Of a stretch of 64,000 nucleotides of DNA, positions 36,255 through 44,806 are shown piece after piece. Source of the stretch: Streptomyces griseocarneus (lineage in GTDB: Bacteria > Actinomycetota > Actinomycetes > Streptomycetales > Streptomycetaceae); NCBI RefSeq assembly GCF_014655595.1, contig NZ_BNBL01000001.1, positions 536,310-600,309 on the forward strand. Direction: 5' to 3'. Positions within the stretch are counted from its first letter, which is position 1. Every line of letters starts with the position of its first letter. Made by a program: the position numbers and the translations under genes. Below the pieces are notes generated by a model, which was not told the origin of the DNA, ran no database searches, and saw only the letters and a list, made by a program, of their open reading frames with translations.

Positions 36255-37038
36255 TCCGAAAACCGGCGCCCAGGCGTCCGCACCCGTGCCCACCGTGATC
36301 GCGGACGACGTCCACATCGTCTACCGCGTCTACGGCGGCAACACAGGCCGCGGCAGCGCCACCGCCGCCCTGAACCGCATCATCAAGCGCACGCCCGGAG
36401 CGGGGGTGCGCGAGGTGCACGCCGTCAGGGGCGTGAGCTTCACCGCGTACCGCGGCCAGGCCATCGGCCTGATCGGCTCCAACGGCTCCGGCAAGTCGAC
36501 CCTGCTCAAGGCCGTCGCCGGACTGCTGCCCACCGAGCGCGGGAAGATCTACACCGACGGCCAGCCCTCGCTGCTGGGCGTGAACGCGGCCATGATGAAC
36601 GACCTCACGGGCGAGAAGAACGTGATGCTCGGCGGCCTGGCCATGGGCATGTCGCGCGAGCAGATCCGCGAGCGCTACCAGGGGATCGTCGACTTCTCGG
36701 GCATCAACGAGAAGGGCGACTTCATCACGCTGCCCATGCGCACGTACTCCTCCGGCATGGCGGCCCGGCTGCGGTTCTCGATCGCGGCGGCCAAGGACCA
36801 CGACGTGCTGATGATCGACGAGGCGCTGGCCACCGGCGACCGCTCGTTCCAGAAGCGCTCCGAGGCCCGCATCCGCGAGCTGCGCAAGGAGGCCGGCACG
36901 GTCTTCCTGGTCAGCCACAACAACAGGTCCATCCGGGACACCTGCGACCGGGTGCTGTGGCTGGAGCGCGGGGAGCTGCTGATGGACGGGCCGACCGACG
37001 AGGTGGTCCGGGCCTACGAGAAGGAGACGGCGCGCTAG
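36247..37038 (+). CDS. ABC exporter ATPase (TagH/Wzt-like)
   Basis: 263 residues. Walker A GLIGSNGSGKSTLLK, signature YSSGMAARLRFSIA, Walker B VLMIDEALATGD and the H-loop FLVSHN. The signature YSSGMxxRL and the pattern DEALATGD are typical of polysaccharide/polyol-phosphate exporters. It lacks the long C-terminal substrate-binding domain of some Wzt proteins. GTG start 8 bp inside the permease gene. Last gene of the polymer operon. Confidence 0.93.
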   Translation: MADPKTGAQASAPVPTVIADDVHIVYRVYGGNTGRGSATAALNRIIKRTPGAGVREVHAVRGVSFTAYRGQAIGLIGSNGSGKSTLLKAVAGLLPTERGKIYTDGQPSLLGVNAAMMNDLTGEKNVMLGGLAMGMSREQIRERYQGIVDFSGINEKGDFITLPMRTYSSGMAARLRFSIAAAKDHDVLMIDEALATGDRSFQKRSEARIRELRKEAGTVFLVSHNNRSIRDTCDRVLWLERGELLMDGPTDEVVRAYEKETAR

Positions 37039-37377
37039 CCGTTCGCGGACGCGCCGTGGTCCACGGCCCCCGTCGGCTCGCGCCCTCGGGGGCCTTGACC
37101 CATCCTTGTCGATCAACTGCCTTATTGGCAGGGTTGATTCACGTCCTGCGTGGCATTGTATGGATCAAGCACGTACCCCGGCGGACGTCGGGCACCTGTA
37201 CGGCGTACGCTGTAGCGTGCTCATTTGCGGCCGTTTGTGGCGGGGCGTGGCGAAAACCGCGCCGGCCCGCCGGCGGGGGCGCCGCGGAGGGAGGCTCGAG
37301 GGGGAGCCCCATGGCGGGACAGGCCTGCGGCGTGTCCGAAATAGGATGTTCTGGGTCGGCAGTGTAGAACGGGAGAT
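37039..37377. other. Intergenic region before the hopanoid operon
   Basis: 339 bp with no convincing gene. It holds a relatively AT-rich patch (about 37095-37165) with TTGACC and TTGATT sequences that could be -35 elements, and TAGGAT at 37342-37347, a good -10 hexamer about 30 bp before the mini-ORF. No matching TTGAC lies 17-18 bp upstream of TAGGAT, so the promoter assignment is weak. Confidence 0.5.
37342..37347 (+). promoter_or_regulatory. Candidate hopanoid-operon -10 box
   Basis: TAGGAT matches the Streptomyces -10 consensus TAGRRT. Predicted transcription start near 37354 would leave a leader of about 24 nt before the mini-ORF. The -35 region is not recognisable, so an activator or another sigma factor may be involved. 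Confidence 0.35.
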
Positions 37378-37461
37378 GTGACGGCAATGGCTGTATCGGC
37401 TGCGGGGCCTCTCCAGAAGCGAGACGCGTACGCCGTCCCCGGTCCTGGCAGCCCGCGATGA
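37378..37461 (+). CDS. 27-codon mini-ORF coupled to hpnC
   Basis: GTG start with GGGAG five bases ahead. It reads VTAMAVSAAGPLQKRDAYAV and then PGPGSPR and stops at a TGA that overlaps the hpnC ATG (ATGA). It has no known homologue to me. It may be a leader peptide that sets translation of the hopanoid operon by coupling, or simply a short upstream frame. hpnC itself lacks a clear Shine-Dalgarno sequence, which favours coupling. Confidence 0.45.
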   Translation: MTAMAVSAAGPLQKRDAYAVPGPGSPR

Positions 37462-38357
37462 CCGCGGGGACGGACGCGCACGCGCGCGCCGTGCTCGACA
37501 AGGCCGCGCACGAGAACTTCCCCGTGGCGCCCTTCTTCGTGCCGCGCGCCTGGCGCGGGGACCTCATGGCCGTCTACGGCTACGCCCGCCTCGTCGACGA
37601 CATCGGCGACGGAGACCTGGCCCCCGGCGGCCGGGACGCGGAGCTGCTGGGCCTGGACCGCGAGCAGACGGACGACCGCACCGCCATGCTCGACGCCTTC
37701 GAGGCCGACCTGCGCCGCGTCTTCGACACCACCGGCACGGGCCCCCGCCACCCGCTGCTGCTCCGCCTGCGGCCCACCGTCCGCCGGTGCGGCCTGACCC
37801 CGGAGCCCTTCCTCGGGCTCATCGAGGCCAACCGCCAGGACCAGCGGGTGCGCCGCTACGCCACGTACGAGGACCTGCTCGCCTACTGCGAGCTGTCAGC
37901 CAACCCCGTCGGCCGGCTCGTCCTGGGCATCACCGGCACGGCGAGCCCCGAGCGGATCCGCCGCTCGGACGCGGTCTGCACCGCCCTGCAGATCGTCGAA
38001 CACCTGCAGGACGTCGCCGAGGACCTCCGGCGCGACCGCGTCTACCTGCCCGCCGACGACATGGAGCGCTTCCGCGTCACCGAGGCCGACCTGGCGCTCC
38101 CCACCAGCGGCGCATCGGTGCGCGCGCTGGTCGCGTACGAGGCGGAACGCGCCGGGCACCTGCTGAATGAAGGCACCCCCCTGGTGGGTAGCGTCCACGG
38201 CAGGCTGAAGCTGTTGCTCGCGGGATTCGTGGGCGGGGGGAGGGCCGCACTCCGGGCGGTCGCCGCCGCCGGATACGACGTTCTCCCCGGACCGCCCAAG
38301 GCCACCAGGCTCAGTGTGCTGCGCGAGGCCGGGGCGACACTGCGAAGAGAGGGGTGA
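37458..38357 (+). CDS. hpnC: Squalene synthase HpnC (hydroxysqualene synthase-like)
   Basis: 299 residues. In the HpnCDE route, HpnC converts presqualene diphosphate to hydroxysqualene. The first Asp-rich motif DDIGD is at 47-51 (YARLVDDIGDGD); the second region QIVEHLQDVAEDLRRDRVYLP has the QDxxED pattern. All-helical isoprenoid synthase fold. First enzyme gene of the hopanoid operon; its end overlaps hpnD by four bases (GTGA). Confidence 0.95.
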   Translation: MTAGTDAHARAVLDKAAHENFPVAPFFVPRAWRGDLMAVYGYARLVDDIGDGDLAPGGRDAELLGLDREQTDDRTAMLDAFEADLRRVFDTTGTGPRHPLLLRLRPTVRRCGLTPEPFLGLIEANRQDQRVRRYATYEDLLAYCELSANPVGRLVLGITGTASPERIRRSDAVCTALQIVEHLQDVAEDLRRDRVYLPADDMERFRVTEADLALPTSGASVRALVAYEAERAGHLLNEGTPLVGSVHGRLKLLLAGFVGGGRAALRAVAAAGYDVLPGPPKATRLSVLREAGATLRREG

Positions 38358-39304
38358 GCGGGACCGTGAACGGAACGCCACACGCGTCCGCACCGGTACT
38401 CGCCGCGTACAGCTACTGCGAGGCCGTCACCGGACAGCAGGCCGGCAACTTCAGCTACGGCATCAGACTGCTGCCGACCGCCAAGCGGCGGGCCATGTCG
38501 GCGCTGTACGCCTTCTCGCGGCGCGTCGACGACATCGGCGACGGGCCGCTGGACCCCGAGACCAAGCGGCTGCGCCTGGAGGAGGCCCGCACCACGCTCG
38601 AGCGGATCCGCGCGGGCGACGTCGACGAGGACGACACCGACCCGGTGGCCGTCGCGCTCGCGCACGCCGTGCGCCGCTTCCCCATCCCCATCGGCGGGCT
38701 CGACGAGCTCATCGACGGGGTCCAGATGGACGTGCGCGGCGAGACCTACGAGACCTGGGACGACCTCGCCCGGTACTGCCGCTGCGTCGCGGGCGCCATC
38801 GGCCGGCTCTCGCTCGGCGTGTTCGGCACCGTGCCCGGCGCCCGGGACGCGGCGCGTGCTCCCGAGTACGCCGACACCCTCGGCCTGGCGCTGCAGCTCA
38901 CCAACATCCTGCGCGACCTGCGCGAGGACGCCGCCAACGGCCGCACGTACCTGCCCTCCGACGACCTCGCCAAGTTCGGCTGCTCGGCGGGCTTCCACTC
39001 CGTCAGGCCCCCGGCCGGCGCCGACTTCGCCGGGCTGGTGCACTTCGAGGTCCGGCGGGCCCGCGCGCTGTTCGCCGAGGGCATGAAGCTGCTGCCCATG
39101 CTCGACCGGCGCAGCGGCGCCTGCGTCGCCGCCATGTCCGGCATCTACCGCAGGCTGCTGGATCGTATCGCCGAGGAGCCCGCCGCCGTGCTGCGCGGCA
39201 GGGTCTCCCTGCCCGGCCGGGAGAAGGCCTTCGTGGCCGTGCGCGGGCTGTCCGGCTACGACGCGCGCAGCGTCCACCGGCAGACCGCCAGGGGGCGCGC
39301 CTGA
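38354..39304 (+). CDS. hpnD: Presqualene diphosphate synthase HpnD
   Basis: 316 residues. Condenses two farnesyl diphosphates to presqualene diphosphate. Asp-rich motifs are DDIGDG at 59-64 and TNILRDLREDAANGRTYLP near 172. GTG start overlapping the hpnC stop. Followed 82 bp later by hpnE. Confidence 0.95.
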   Translation: MSGTVNGTPHASAPVLAAYSYCEAVTGQQAGNFSYGIRLLPTAKRRAMSALYAFSRRVDDIGDGPLDPETKRLRLEEARTTLERIRAGDVDEDDTDPVAVALAHAVRRFPIPIGGLDELIDGVQMDVRGETYETWDDLARYCRCVAGAIGRLSLGVFGTVPGARDAARAPEYADTLGLALQLTNILRDLREDAANGRTYLPSDDLAKFGCSAGFHSVRPPAGADFAGLVHFEVRRARALFAEGMKLLPMLDRRSGACVAAMSGIYRRLLDRIAEEPAAVLRGRVSLPGREKAFVAVRGLSGYDARSVHRQTARGRA

Positions 39305-39386
39305 TGCTCCGTCCCGGCACCGGCAAGCGGTGCGCAACCCTCCACCCGACCGGCGCGTCCCTGACATCAGCCGAGGGGGTGGGCGC

Positions 39387-40847
39387 ATGACACATGAGAC
39401 GACGACCCGGCCCGACCGGCTCCGCACAGACGAGGCAGGCCGCCCCGACGGGGCGGCCGCGGTAGTGATCGGGGGCGGACTCGCCGGCATCACCGCCGCC
39501 CTCGAGCTCGCCGACGCAGGCCTGTCCGTCACGCTCCTCGAGGGCCGGCCCCGCCTCGGCGGACTGGCCTTCTCCTTCCGCCGCGGCGACCTCACCATCG
39601 ACAACGGCCAGCACGTCTACCTGCGCTGCTGCACCGCCTACCAGTGGTTCCTCGACCGCGTCGACGCGCTGCACCTGGCCCCCCTGCAGGACCGCCTCGA
39701 CGTGCCCGTCCTCGACGTCGGCCACCCCTCGGGACGGCCCCGCCTGGGCCGGCTGCGCCGTGCCGCCCTGCCCGTGCCGCTGCACCTGGCGGCCAGCCTG
39801 GCCACCTACCCGCACCTCTCGCTCGCCGAGCGGGCCAAGGTCGGCCGGGCCGCGCTGGCCCTGGGCAGACTCGACCCGATGGACCCCGCGCTGGACGGCG
39901 AGGACTTCGCCGCCTGGCTGCACCGCCACGGCCAGTCGGACCGTGCCGTCGAGGCGCTGTGGGACCTGGTGGGCGTGGCCACCCTCAACGCCACCGCCGA
40001 CCGGTCCTCGCTGGGGCTGGCCGCCATGGTCTTCAAGACCGGCCTGCTCTCCGAGCCCGGGGCCGCCGACATCGGCTGGGCGCACGTACCGCTGGGCGAG
40101 CTGCACGACACCCGGGCCCGCGCCGCCCTGGACCGGGCGGGCGTGCGCTGCGCCCTGCGCACCCGCGCCACCCACGTCGAGCGCGTCGGCAGCGGCGGCT
40201 GGCAGGTGCGCACCGAGTCCGGCCCCGGCGCCGCCGAGCTGCTCGAGGCCGACGTCGTGGTGCTCGCCGTGCCCCAGCGCGAGACCCACGCCCTGCTGCC
40301 CGAGGGCGCCCTCGACGACGCCGACCGGCTGCTCGGCATCGGCACCGCCCCCATCCTCAACCTCCACGTCGTCTACGACCGCACGGTGCTGCGGCAGCCC
40401 TTCTTCGCGGCGCTCGGCAGCCCCGTGCAGTGGGTCTTCGACCGCACCGACTCCTCCGGGCTCGCCGAGCGCGACCCCGGCGCCCAGTACCTTGCCGTCT
40501 CCCAGTCGGCCGCCCAGGACGACATCGACCGGCCCGTCGCCGAGCTGCGCGAGCGCTACCTCCCCGAGCTCGAGCGGCTGCTGCCGGCGGCCCGGGGCGC
40601 GGTCGTGCGGGACTTCTTCGTCACCCGGGAGCGCACGGCGACGTTCGCCCCCGACCCCGGCGTCGGCCGGCTGCGGCCGGACGCCCCCACGAACGCGCCC
40701 GGCCTCTACCTGGCCGGTGCGTGGACCGCCACCGGCTGGCCCGCGACCATGGAGAGCGCGGTGCGGAGCGGTCTGAACGCCGCCGGCGCGGCACTCTCCG
40801 AGCTCGGCCGACCTCACCGGAGCCCCCTTCGGGAGGCGGCGGTATGA
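39387..40847 (+). CDS. hpnE: Hydroxysqualene dehydroxylase HpnE
   Basis: 486-residue FAD-dependent amine-oxidase/desaturase-like protein. It removes the hydroxyl of hydroxysqualene to give squalene, completing the HpnCDE pathway. FAD motif AVVIGGGLAGITAALELADAG near 25, RLGGLAFSF, DNGQHVYL, and the C-terminal GLYLAGAWTATGWPATMESAVRSG FAD closure. ATG with GAGGGGGTGG upstream; the family match begins near residue 22. Its TGA overlaps the ATG of the prenyltransferase gene. Confidence 0.94.
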   Translation: MTHETTTRPDRLRTDEAGRPDGAAAVVIGGGLAGITAALELADAGLSVTLLEGRPRLGGLAFSFRRGDLTIDNGQHVYLRCCTAYQWFLDRVDALHLAPLQDRLDVPVLDVGHPSGRPRLGRLRRAALPVPLHLAASLATYPHLSLAERAKVGRAALALGRLDPMDPALDGEDFAAWLHRHGQSDRAVEALWDLVGVATLNATADRSSLGLAAMVFKTGLLSEPGAADIGWAHVPLGELHDTRARAALDRAGVRCALRTRATHVERVGSGGWQVRTESGPGAAELLEADVVVLAVPQRETHALLPEGALDDADRLLGIGTAPILNLHVVYDRTVLRQPFFAALGSPVQWVFDRTDSSGLAERDPGAQYLAVSQSAAQDDIDRPVAELRERYLPELERLLPAARGAVVRDFFVTRERTATFAPDPGVGRLRPDAPTNAPGLYLAGAWTATGWPATMESAVRSGLNAAGAALSELGRPHRSPLREAAV

Positions 40848-41983
40848 ACCAGCGAGCCATCAAGGCGCGCGTTCCCGCAGGCGGGACGCGCGTGAGCACG
40901 ATCACCAGAGGAGAGACCGTGACATCGGCGATCCCAGCTGTCGACACCGCGGGCGTTCGCGCCCTGCTGGAGCGCGGACGGACGCTTGCCACGCCGGTGC
41001 TGCGTGCCGCCGTCAACCGGCTCGCGGCACCCATGGACACCGTCGCCGCCTACCACTTCGGCTGGATCGACGCCGAAGGCCGGCCGGCGCACGGCGACAG
41101 CGGCAAGGCCATCCGGCCCGCCCTCGCGCTGCTCTCGGCCGAGGCGGCGGGCGCCGCGCCCGAGGTGGGCATCCCCGGCGCCGTCGCCGTCGAGCTCGTG
41201 CACAACTTCTCGCTGCTGCACGACGACCTGATGGACGGCGACGAGCAGCGCCGCCACCGCGACACCGTCTGGAAGGCGTACAGCCCGGCCCAGGCCATCC
41301 TCGTCGGCGACGCGCTCTTCGCCCTCGCCAACGAGGTGCTCCTCGAGCTCGGCACCGTCGAGGCGGGCCGGGCCACCCGGCGGCTGACCACCGCCACCCG
41401 CAAGCTGATCGACGGCCAGGCGCAGGACATCTCCTACGAGCACCGCGAGCGCGTCACCGTCGAGGAATGCCTGGAGATGGAGGGCAACAAGACCGGCGCC
41501 CTGCTGGCCTGCGCGGTCTCCATCGGCGCGGTCCTCGGCGGCGCCGACGACCGCACGGCCGACACCCTGGAGGCCTACGGCTACCACCTCGGCCTCGCCT
41601 TCCAGGCCGTCGACGACCTGCTGGGCATCTGGGGCGACCCGGAGACCACCGGCAAGCAGACCTGGAGCGACCTGCGGCAGCGCAAGAAGTCCCTCCCGGT
41701 CGTCGCCGCCCTCGCGGCGGGCGGCGCGGCCTCCGAGCGGCTCGCCCAGATCCTCGCGGCCGACGCCAAGCTGAGCGACGCTCAGCTCGCCCACTTCACC
41801 GAGGAAGAATTCGCCAGCCGCGCGGCGTTGATCGAGGAGGCGGGCGGCCGGGAGTGGACCTCCGAGGAGGCCCGCCGCCAGCACGCCACGGCCATCCAGG
41901 CCCTGGGCGCGGTCGACATGCCGGCCGAGGTCCGGGCGCAGCTGACCGCGCTCGCGGACTTCGTCGTCGTACGAAAGAGCTGA
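40844..41983 (+). CDS. Polyprenyl (farnesyl-type) diphosphate synthase
   Basis: 379 residues. Head-to-tail prenyltransferase making the allylic diphosphate (probably farnesyl) used by HpnD. First Asp-rich motif DDLMD at 127-131 (SLLHDDLMDGDEQRR), GDALF, and the second motif AFQAVDDLLGIWGD near 257. Two starts are plausible: ATG 40844 (GGGAGG 7 nt upstream, ATGA coupling) or GTG 40919 with AGAGGAGA six bases upstream. The final codons contain a 13-bp microduplication across the stop. Confidence 0.93.
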   Translation: MNQRAIKARVPAGGTRVSTITRGETVTSAIPAVDTAGVRALLERGRTLATPVLRAAVNRLAAPMDTVAAYHFGWIDAEGRPAHGDSGKAIRPALALLSAEAAGAAPEVGIPGAVAVELVHNFSLLHDDLMDGDEQRRHRDTVWKAYSPAQAILVGDALFALANEVLLELGTVEAGRATRRLTTATRKLIDGQAQDISYEHRERVTVEECLEMEGNKTGALLACAVSIGAVLGGADDRTADTLEAYGYHLGLAFQAVDDLLGIWGDPETTGKQTWSDLRQRKKSLPVVAALAAGGAASERLAQILAADAKLSDAQLAHFTEEEFASRAALIEEAGGREWTSEEARRQHATAIQALGAVDMPAEVRAQLTALADFVVVRKS

Positions 41984-42103
41984 GGACGAAAGAGCTGATC
42001 ACCATTCACCCGAACTAGCCACCCTCGCGGTCGCCGGCCGGTGCCCTGCTCGGCACCGGCCGACGGAACCCCCCAAGTACGGCAGTAACAAGCAGTACGG
42101 CAG
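41971..42103 (+). repeat. Short direct repeats and hairpin before shc
   Basis: ACGAAAGAGCTGA occurs at 41971-41983, including the stop codon, and again at 41986-41998. AGTACGGCAG occurs at 42076-42085 and 42094-42103. Between them lies an 11-bp hairpin (CGGCCGGTGCC 42035-42045 / GGCACCGGCCG 42052-42062) inside the operon, which could attenuate or protect mRNA ahead of the cyclase gene. Confidence 0.6.
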
Positions 42104-42132
42104 AGAAGAAACTCACTGCATTAGGGGAAGCC

Positions 42133-44151
42133 ATGACAGCGACGACCGACGGCCCCGGGGCGCTACCGCCCCGTGCGGCCGAGGCCGGCCAGAGCACCAT
42201 CGCGCCACCCGGTGCGGCGACGGACACCGAGCCGCCCAAGGGGCGCGAAGCCGTGGAGCGGGCCACCGCCCGCGCCGTCGAGCACCTCCTCGCCCGCCAG
42301 GACCCGCAGGGCTGGTGGAAGGGCGACCTGGAGACCAACGTCACCATGGACGCCGAAGACCTGCTGCTCCGTCAGTTCCTCGGCGTGCGCGACGAGGAGA
42401 CCACCCGGGCGGCCGCCCGCTTCATCCGCTCCCGGCAGCGCCCGGACGGCACGTGGGCCACCTTCCACAACGGGCCCCCCGAACTCTCCGCCACCGTCGA
42501 GGCCTACGTCGCGCTGCGGCTCGCCGGGGACGCCCCCGACGCCGCCCACATGGCCGCCGCCTCCGCCTGGGTCCGCGAGCAGGGCGGCATCGCCGCCTGC
42601 CGCGTCTTCACCCGCATCTGGCTGGCCCTCTTCGGCTGGTGGCGGTGGGAGGATCTCCCCGACCTGCCGCCGGAGATCATGTACCTGCCGAAGCGGTTCC
42701 CCCTCAACCTCTACGACTTCGGCCAGTGGGCCCGGCAGACCATCGTGCCGCTGACCATCGTCTCGGCCCTGCGGCCCGTACGGCCCGCCCCCTTCGGCCT
42801 CGACGAGCTGCACACCGACCCGCGCCGCCCCAACCCGCCGCGCCCGCTCGCCCCGCCCACCACCTGGGACGGCCTCTTCCAGCGCCTGGACAAGGCGCTG
42901 CACCTCTACCACCGCTTCCCGGTGGCCCCGCTGCGCCGCGCGGCGCTGAACGCCGCGGCCCGCTGGATCATCGAGCGCCAGGAGAACGACGGCTGCTGGG
43001 GCGGCATCCAGCCCCCGGCCGTGTACTCGGTCATCGCCCTCCACCTCCTCGGCTACGACCTCGCCCACCCGGTGCTGCGCGCCGGGCTCGAGTCGCTGGA
43101 CCGTTTCGCCGTCTGGAGCGAGGGGCCGGACGGCGAGCCCGTGCGGATGATCGAGGCCTGCCAGTCGCCGGTGTGGGACACCTGCCTGGCCACCATCGCG
43201 CTCGCCGACGCGGGCGTGCCCGCCGACCACCCGGCGCTGGTGAGGGCCGCCGGCTGGATGCTCGACGAGCAGATCCTGCGCTCCGGCGACTGGGCCGTGC
43301 GCCGGCCGGAACTGCCCCCGGGCGGCTGGGCCTTCGAGTTCCACAACGACAACTACCCCGACATCGACGACACCGCCGAGGTCGTCCTCGCCCTCAAGCG
43401 CGTCGCCCACCCCGAGCCCGGCCGGGTGGAGACGGCCCTCGCCCGCGCCGCCCGCTGGACGCTGGGCATGCAGTCGAGGAACGGCGCCTGGGGCGCCTTC
43501 GACGCCGACAACACCAGCCCCTTCCCCAACCGGCTGCCGTTCTGCGACTTCGGCGAGGTCGTCGACCCGCCCTCCGCCGACGTCACCGCGCACGTCGTCG
43601 AGATGCTGGCCGTCCTCGGCAAGCAGCACGACCCGCGCACCCGGCGCGGCATCGAGTGGCTGCTGGGCGAGCAGGAGGAGTCCGGCGCCTGGTTCGGCCG
43701 CTGGGGCGTCAACTACGTCTACGGCACCGGATCGGTTCTCCCCGCCCTGGTGGCCGCCGGGATCCCCGCCTCGCATCCGGCCGTGCGCCGGGCCGTGACC
43801 TGGCTGCGCGAGGTGCAGAACCCGGACGGCGGCTGGGGCGAGGACCTGCGCTCGTACCGCGACCCCGAATGGATCGGGCGCGGCGCGTCCACCCCCTCGC
43901 AGACGGCGTGGGCCCTGCTGGCCCTGCTCGCCGCCGGGGAGCGCGACAGCGAGGCCGTGGTCCGGGGCGTGGCCCACCTGGCCGACACGCAGGCCGAGGA
44001 CGGCTCCTGGGACGAGCCGTACTTCACCGGCACCGGCTTCCCGTGGGACTTCTCCATCAACTACCACCTCTACCGCCACGTCTTCCCGCTCACCGCGCTC
44101 GGCCGGTACCTGCACGGCGAGCCCTTCGCACCCGAACGGCTGGAGGGCTGA
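42133..44151 (+). CDS. shc: Squalene-hopene cyclase
   Basis: 672 residues. Cyclises squalene to hopene/hopanol at the membrane. The DxDD catalytic motif is D410-I-D-D413 in NYPDIDDTAEV. At least seven QW repeats are visible (QDPQGWW, QRPDGTW, QENDGCWG, QSRNGAWG, QEESGAWFG, QNPDGGWG, QAEDGSW). The N-terminal 40 residues are a low-complexity extension. ATG preceded by AGGGGAAG. It overlaps the next gene by one base (TGATG). Confidence 0.97.
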   Translation: MTATTDGPGALPPRAAEAGQSTIAPPGAATDTEPPKGREAVERATARAVEHLLARQDPQGWWKGDLETNVTMDAEDLLLRQFLGVRDEETTRAAARFIRSRQRPDGTWATFHNGPPELSATVEAYVALRLAGDAPDAAHMAAASAWVREQGGIAACRVFTRIWLALFGWWRWEDLPDLPPEIMYLPKRFPLNLYDFGQWARQTIVPLTIVSALRPVRPAPFGLDELHTDPRRPNPPRPLAPPTTWDGLFQRLDKALHLYHRFPVAPLRRAALNAAARWIIERQENDGCWGGIQPPAVYSVIALHLLGYDLAHPVLRAGLESLDRFAVWSEGPDGEPVRMIEACQSPVWDTCLATIALADAGVPADHPALVRAAGWMLDEQILRSGDWAVRRPELPPGGWAFEFHNDNYPDIDDTAEVVLALKRVAHPEPGRVETALARAARWTLGMQSRNGAWGAFDADNTSPFPNRLPFCDFGEVVDPPSADVTAHVVEMLAVLGKQHDPRTRRGIEWLLGEQEESGAWFGRWGVNYVYGTGSVLPALVAAGIPASHPAVRRAVTWLREVQNPDGGWGEDLRSYRDPEWIGRGASTPSQTAWALLALLAAGERDSEAVVRGVAHLADTQAEDGSWDEPYFTGTGFPWDFSINYHLYRHVFPLTALGRYLHGEPFAPERLEG

Positions 44152-44801
44152 TGAAGCCCGGTACGGTCACGCCGGCCCCCGCCCCGCTGCTGATCGCCTG
44201 CGCGCTCGGCATCGAGCGCCTCGCCCTGCGCGGCGGCCTCGGCGGCGCGGCCGGGCCCGTGACCGTCCTGCGCACCGGGATGGGCCCGCAGGCCGCGGAA
44301 CGGGCCGTGACCCGGGCCCTGGCCGAGGACGAGGCCCTGCGCGACGCGGCCGTGATCGCCACGGGCTTCTGCGCCGGCCTCGCCCCGGGGATGCACCCCG
44401 GCGACCTGGTCGTCGCCGACGAGACGCGCGACGGCACGGGCCGCACCGAGTGCGTCGGCGCCGAACTGCTCGCCAAGGAGCTCGCCCGCCTCGCGCCCCG
44501 GCGCGTCATCCACAGCGGGCCGCTGGTGGGCTCGGACCACGTCGTGCGCGGCGCGGAACGGCGGGCGTTGCACGCCGCGGGCGCGCTCGCCGTGGACATG
44601 GAGTCCGCCGCCACACTCCGAAGCGCCGTCGGGGCGGGTTCGCGCCCGGTTGCGGCCGTAAGAGTGGTCGTGGACGCTCCAGAACATGAACTCGTACGAA
44701 TCGGGACCTTGCGGGGTGGAATATCGGCTTTCCGCGTACTCCGCACCGTCCTGCCGGCTTTTTTCGAATGGCACCGTTCTTTGCTGCTCCCCAGGAGGTG
44801 A
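44151..44801 (+). CDS. hpnG: HpnG, adenosylhopane nucleosidase (phosphorylase family)
   Basis: 216 residues, purine-nucleoside-phosphorylase-like fold. It removes adenine from adenosylhopane to give ribosylhopane. Family features: TGMGPQAAERAV, GFCAGLAPGMHPGDLVVADE and the ligand-binding AVDMESAATLRSA with Glu contacting ribose. Follows shc in the same operon and precedes hpnH, the preceding enzymatic step. Confidence 0.9.
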   Translation: MKPGTVTPAPAPLLIACALGIERLALRGGLGGAAGPVTVLRTGMGPQAAERAVTRALAEDEALRDAAVIATGFCAGLAPGMHPGDLVVADETRDGTGRTECVGAELLAKELARLAPRRVIHSGPLVGSDHVVRGAERRALHAAGALAVDMESAATLRSAVGAGSRPVAAVRVVVDAPEHELVRIGTLRGGISAFRVLRTVLPAFFEWHRSLLLPRR

Positions 44802-44806
44802 GCCAG

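Noticed and set aside
37106..37381. Open frame in the gap before the hopanoid operon
   Set aside because: No ribosome site, atypical codon use and no family features. Only the 27-codon coupled frame near its end was kept as a candidate.
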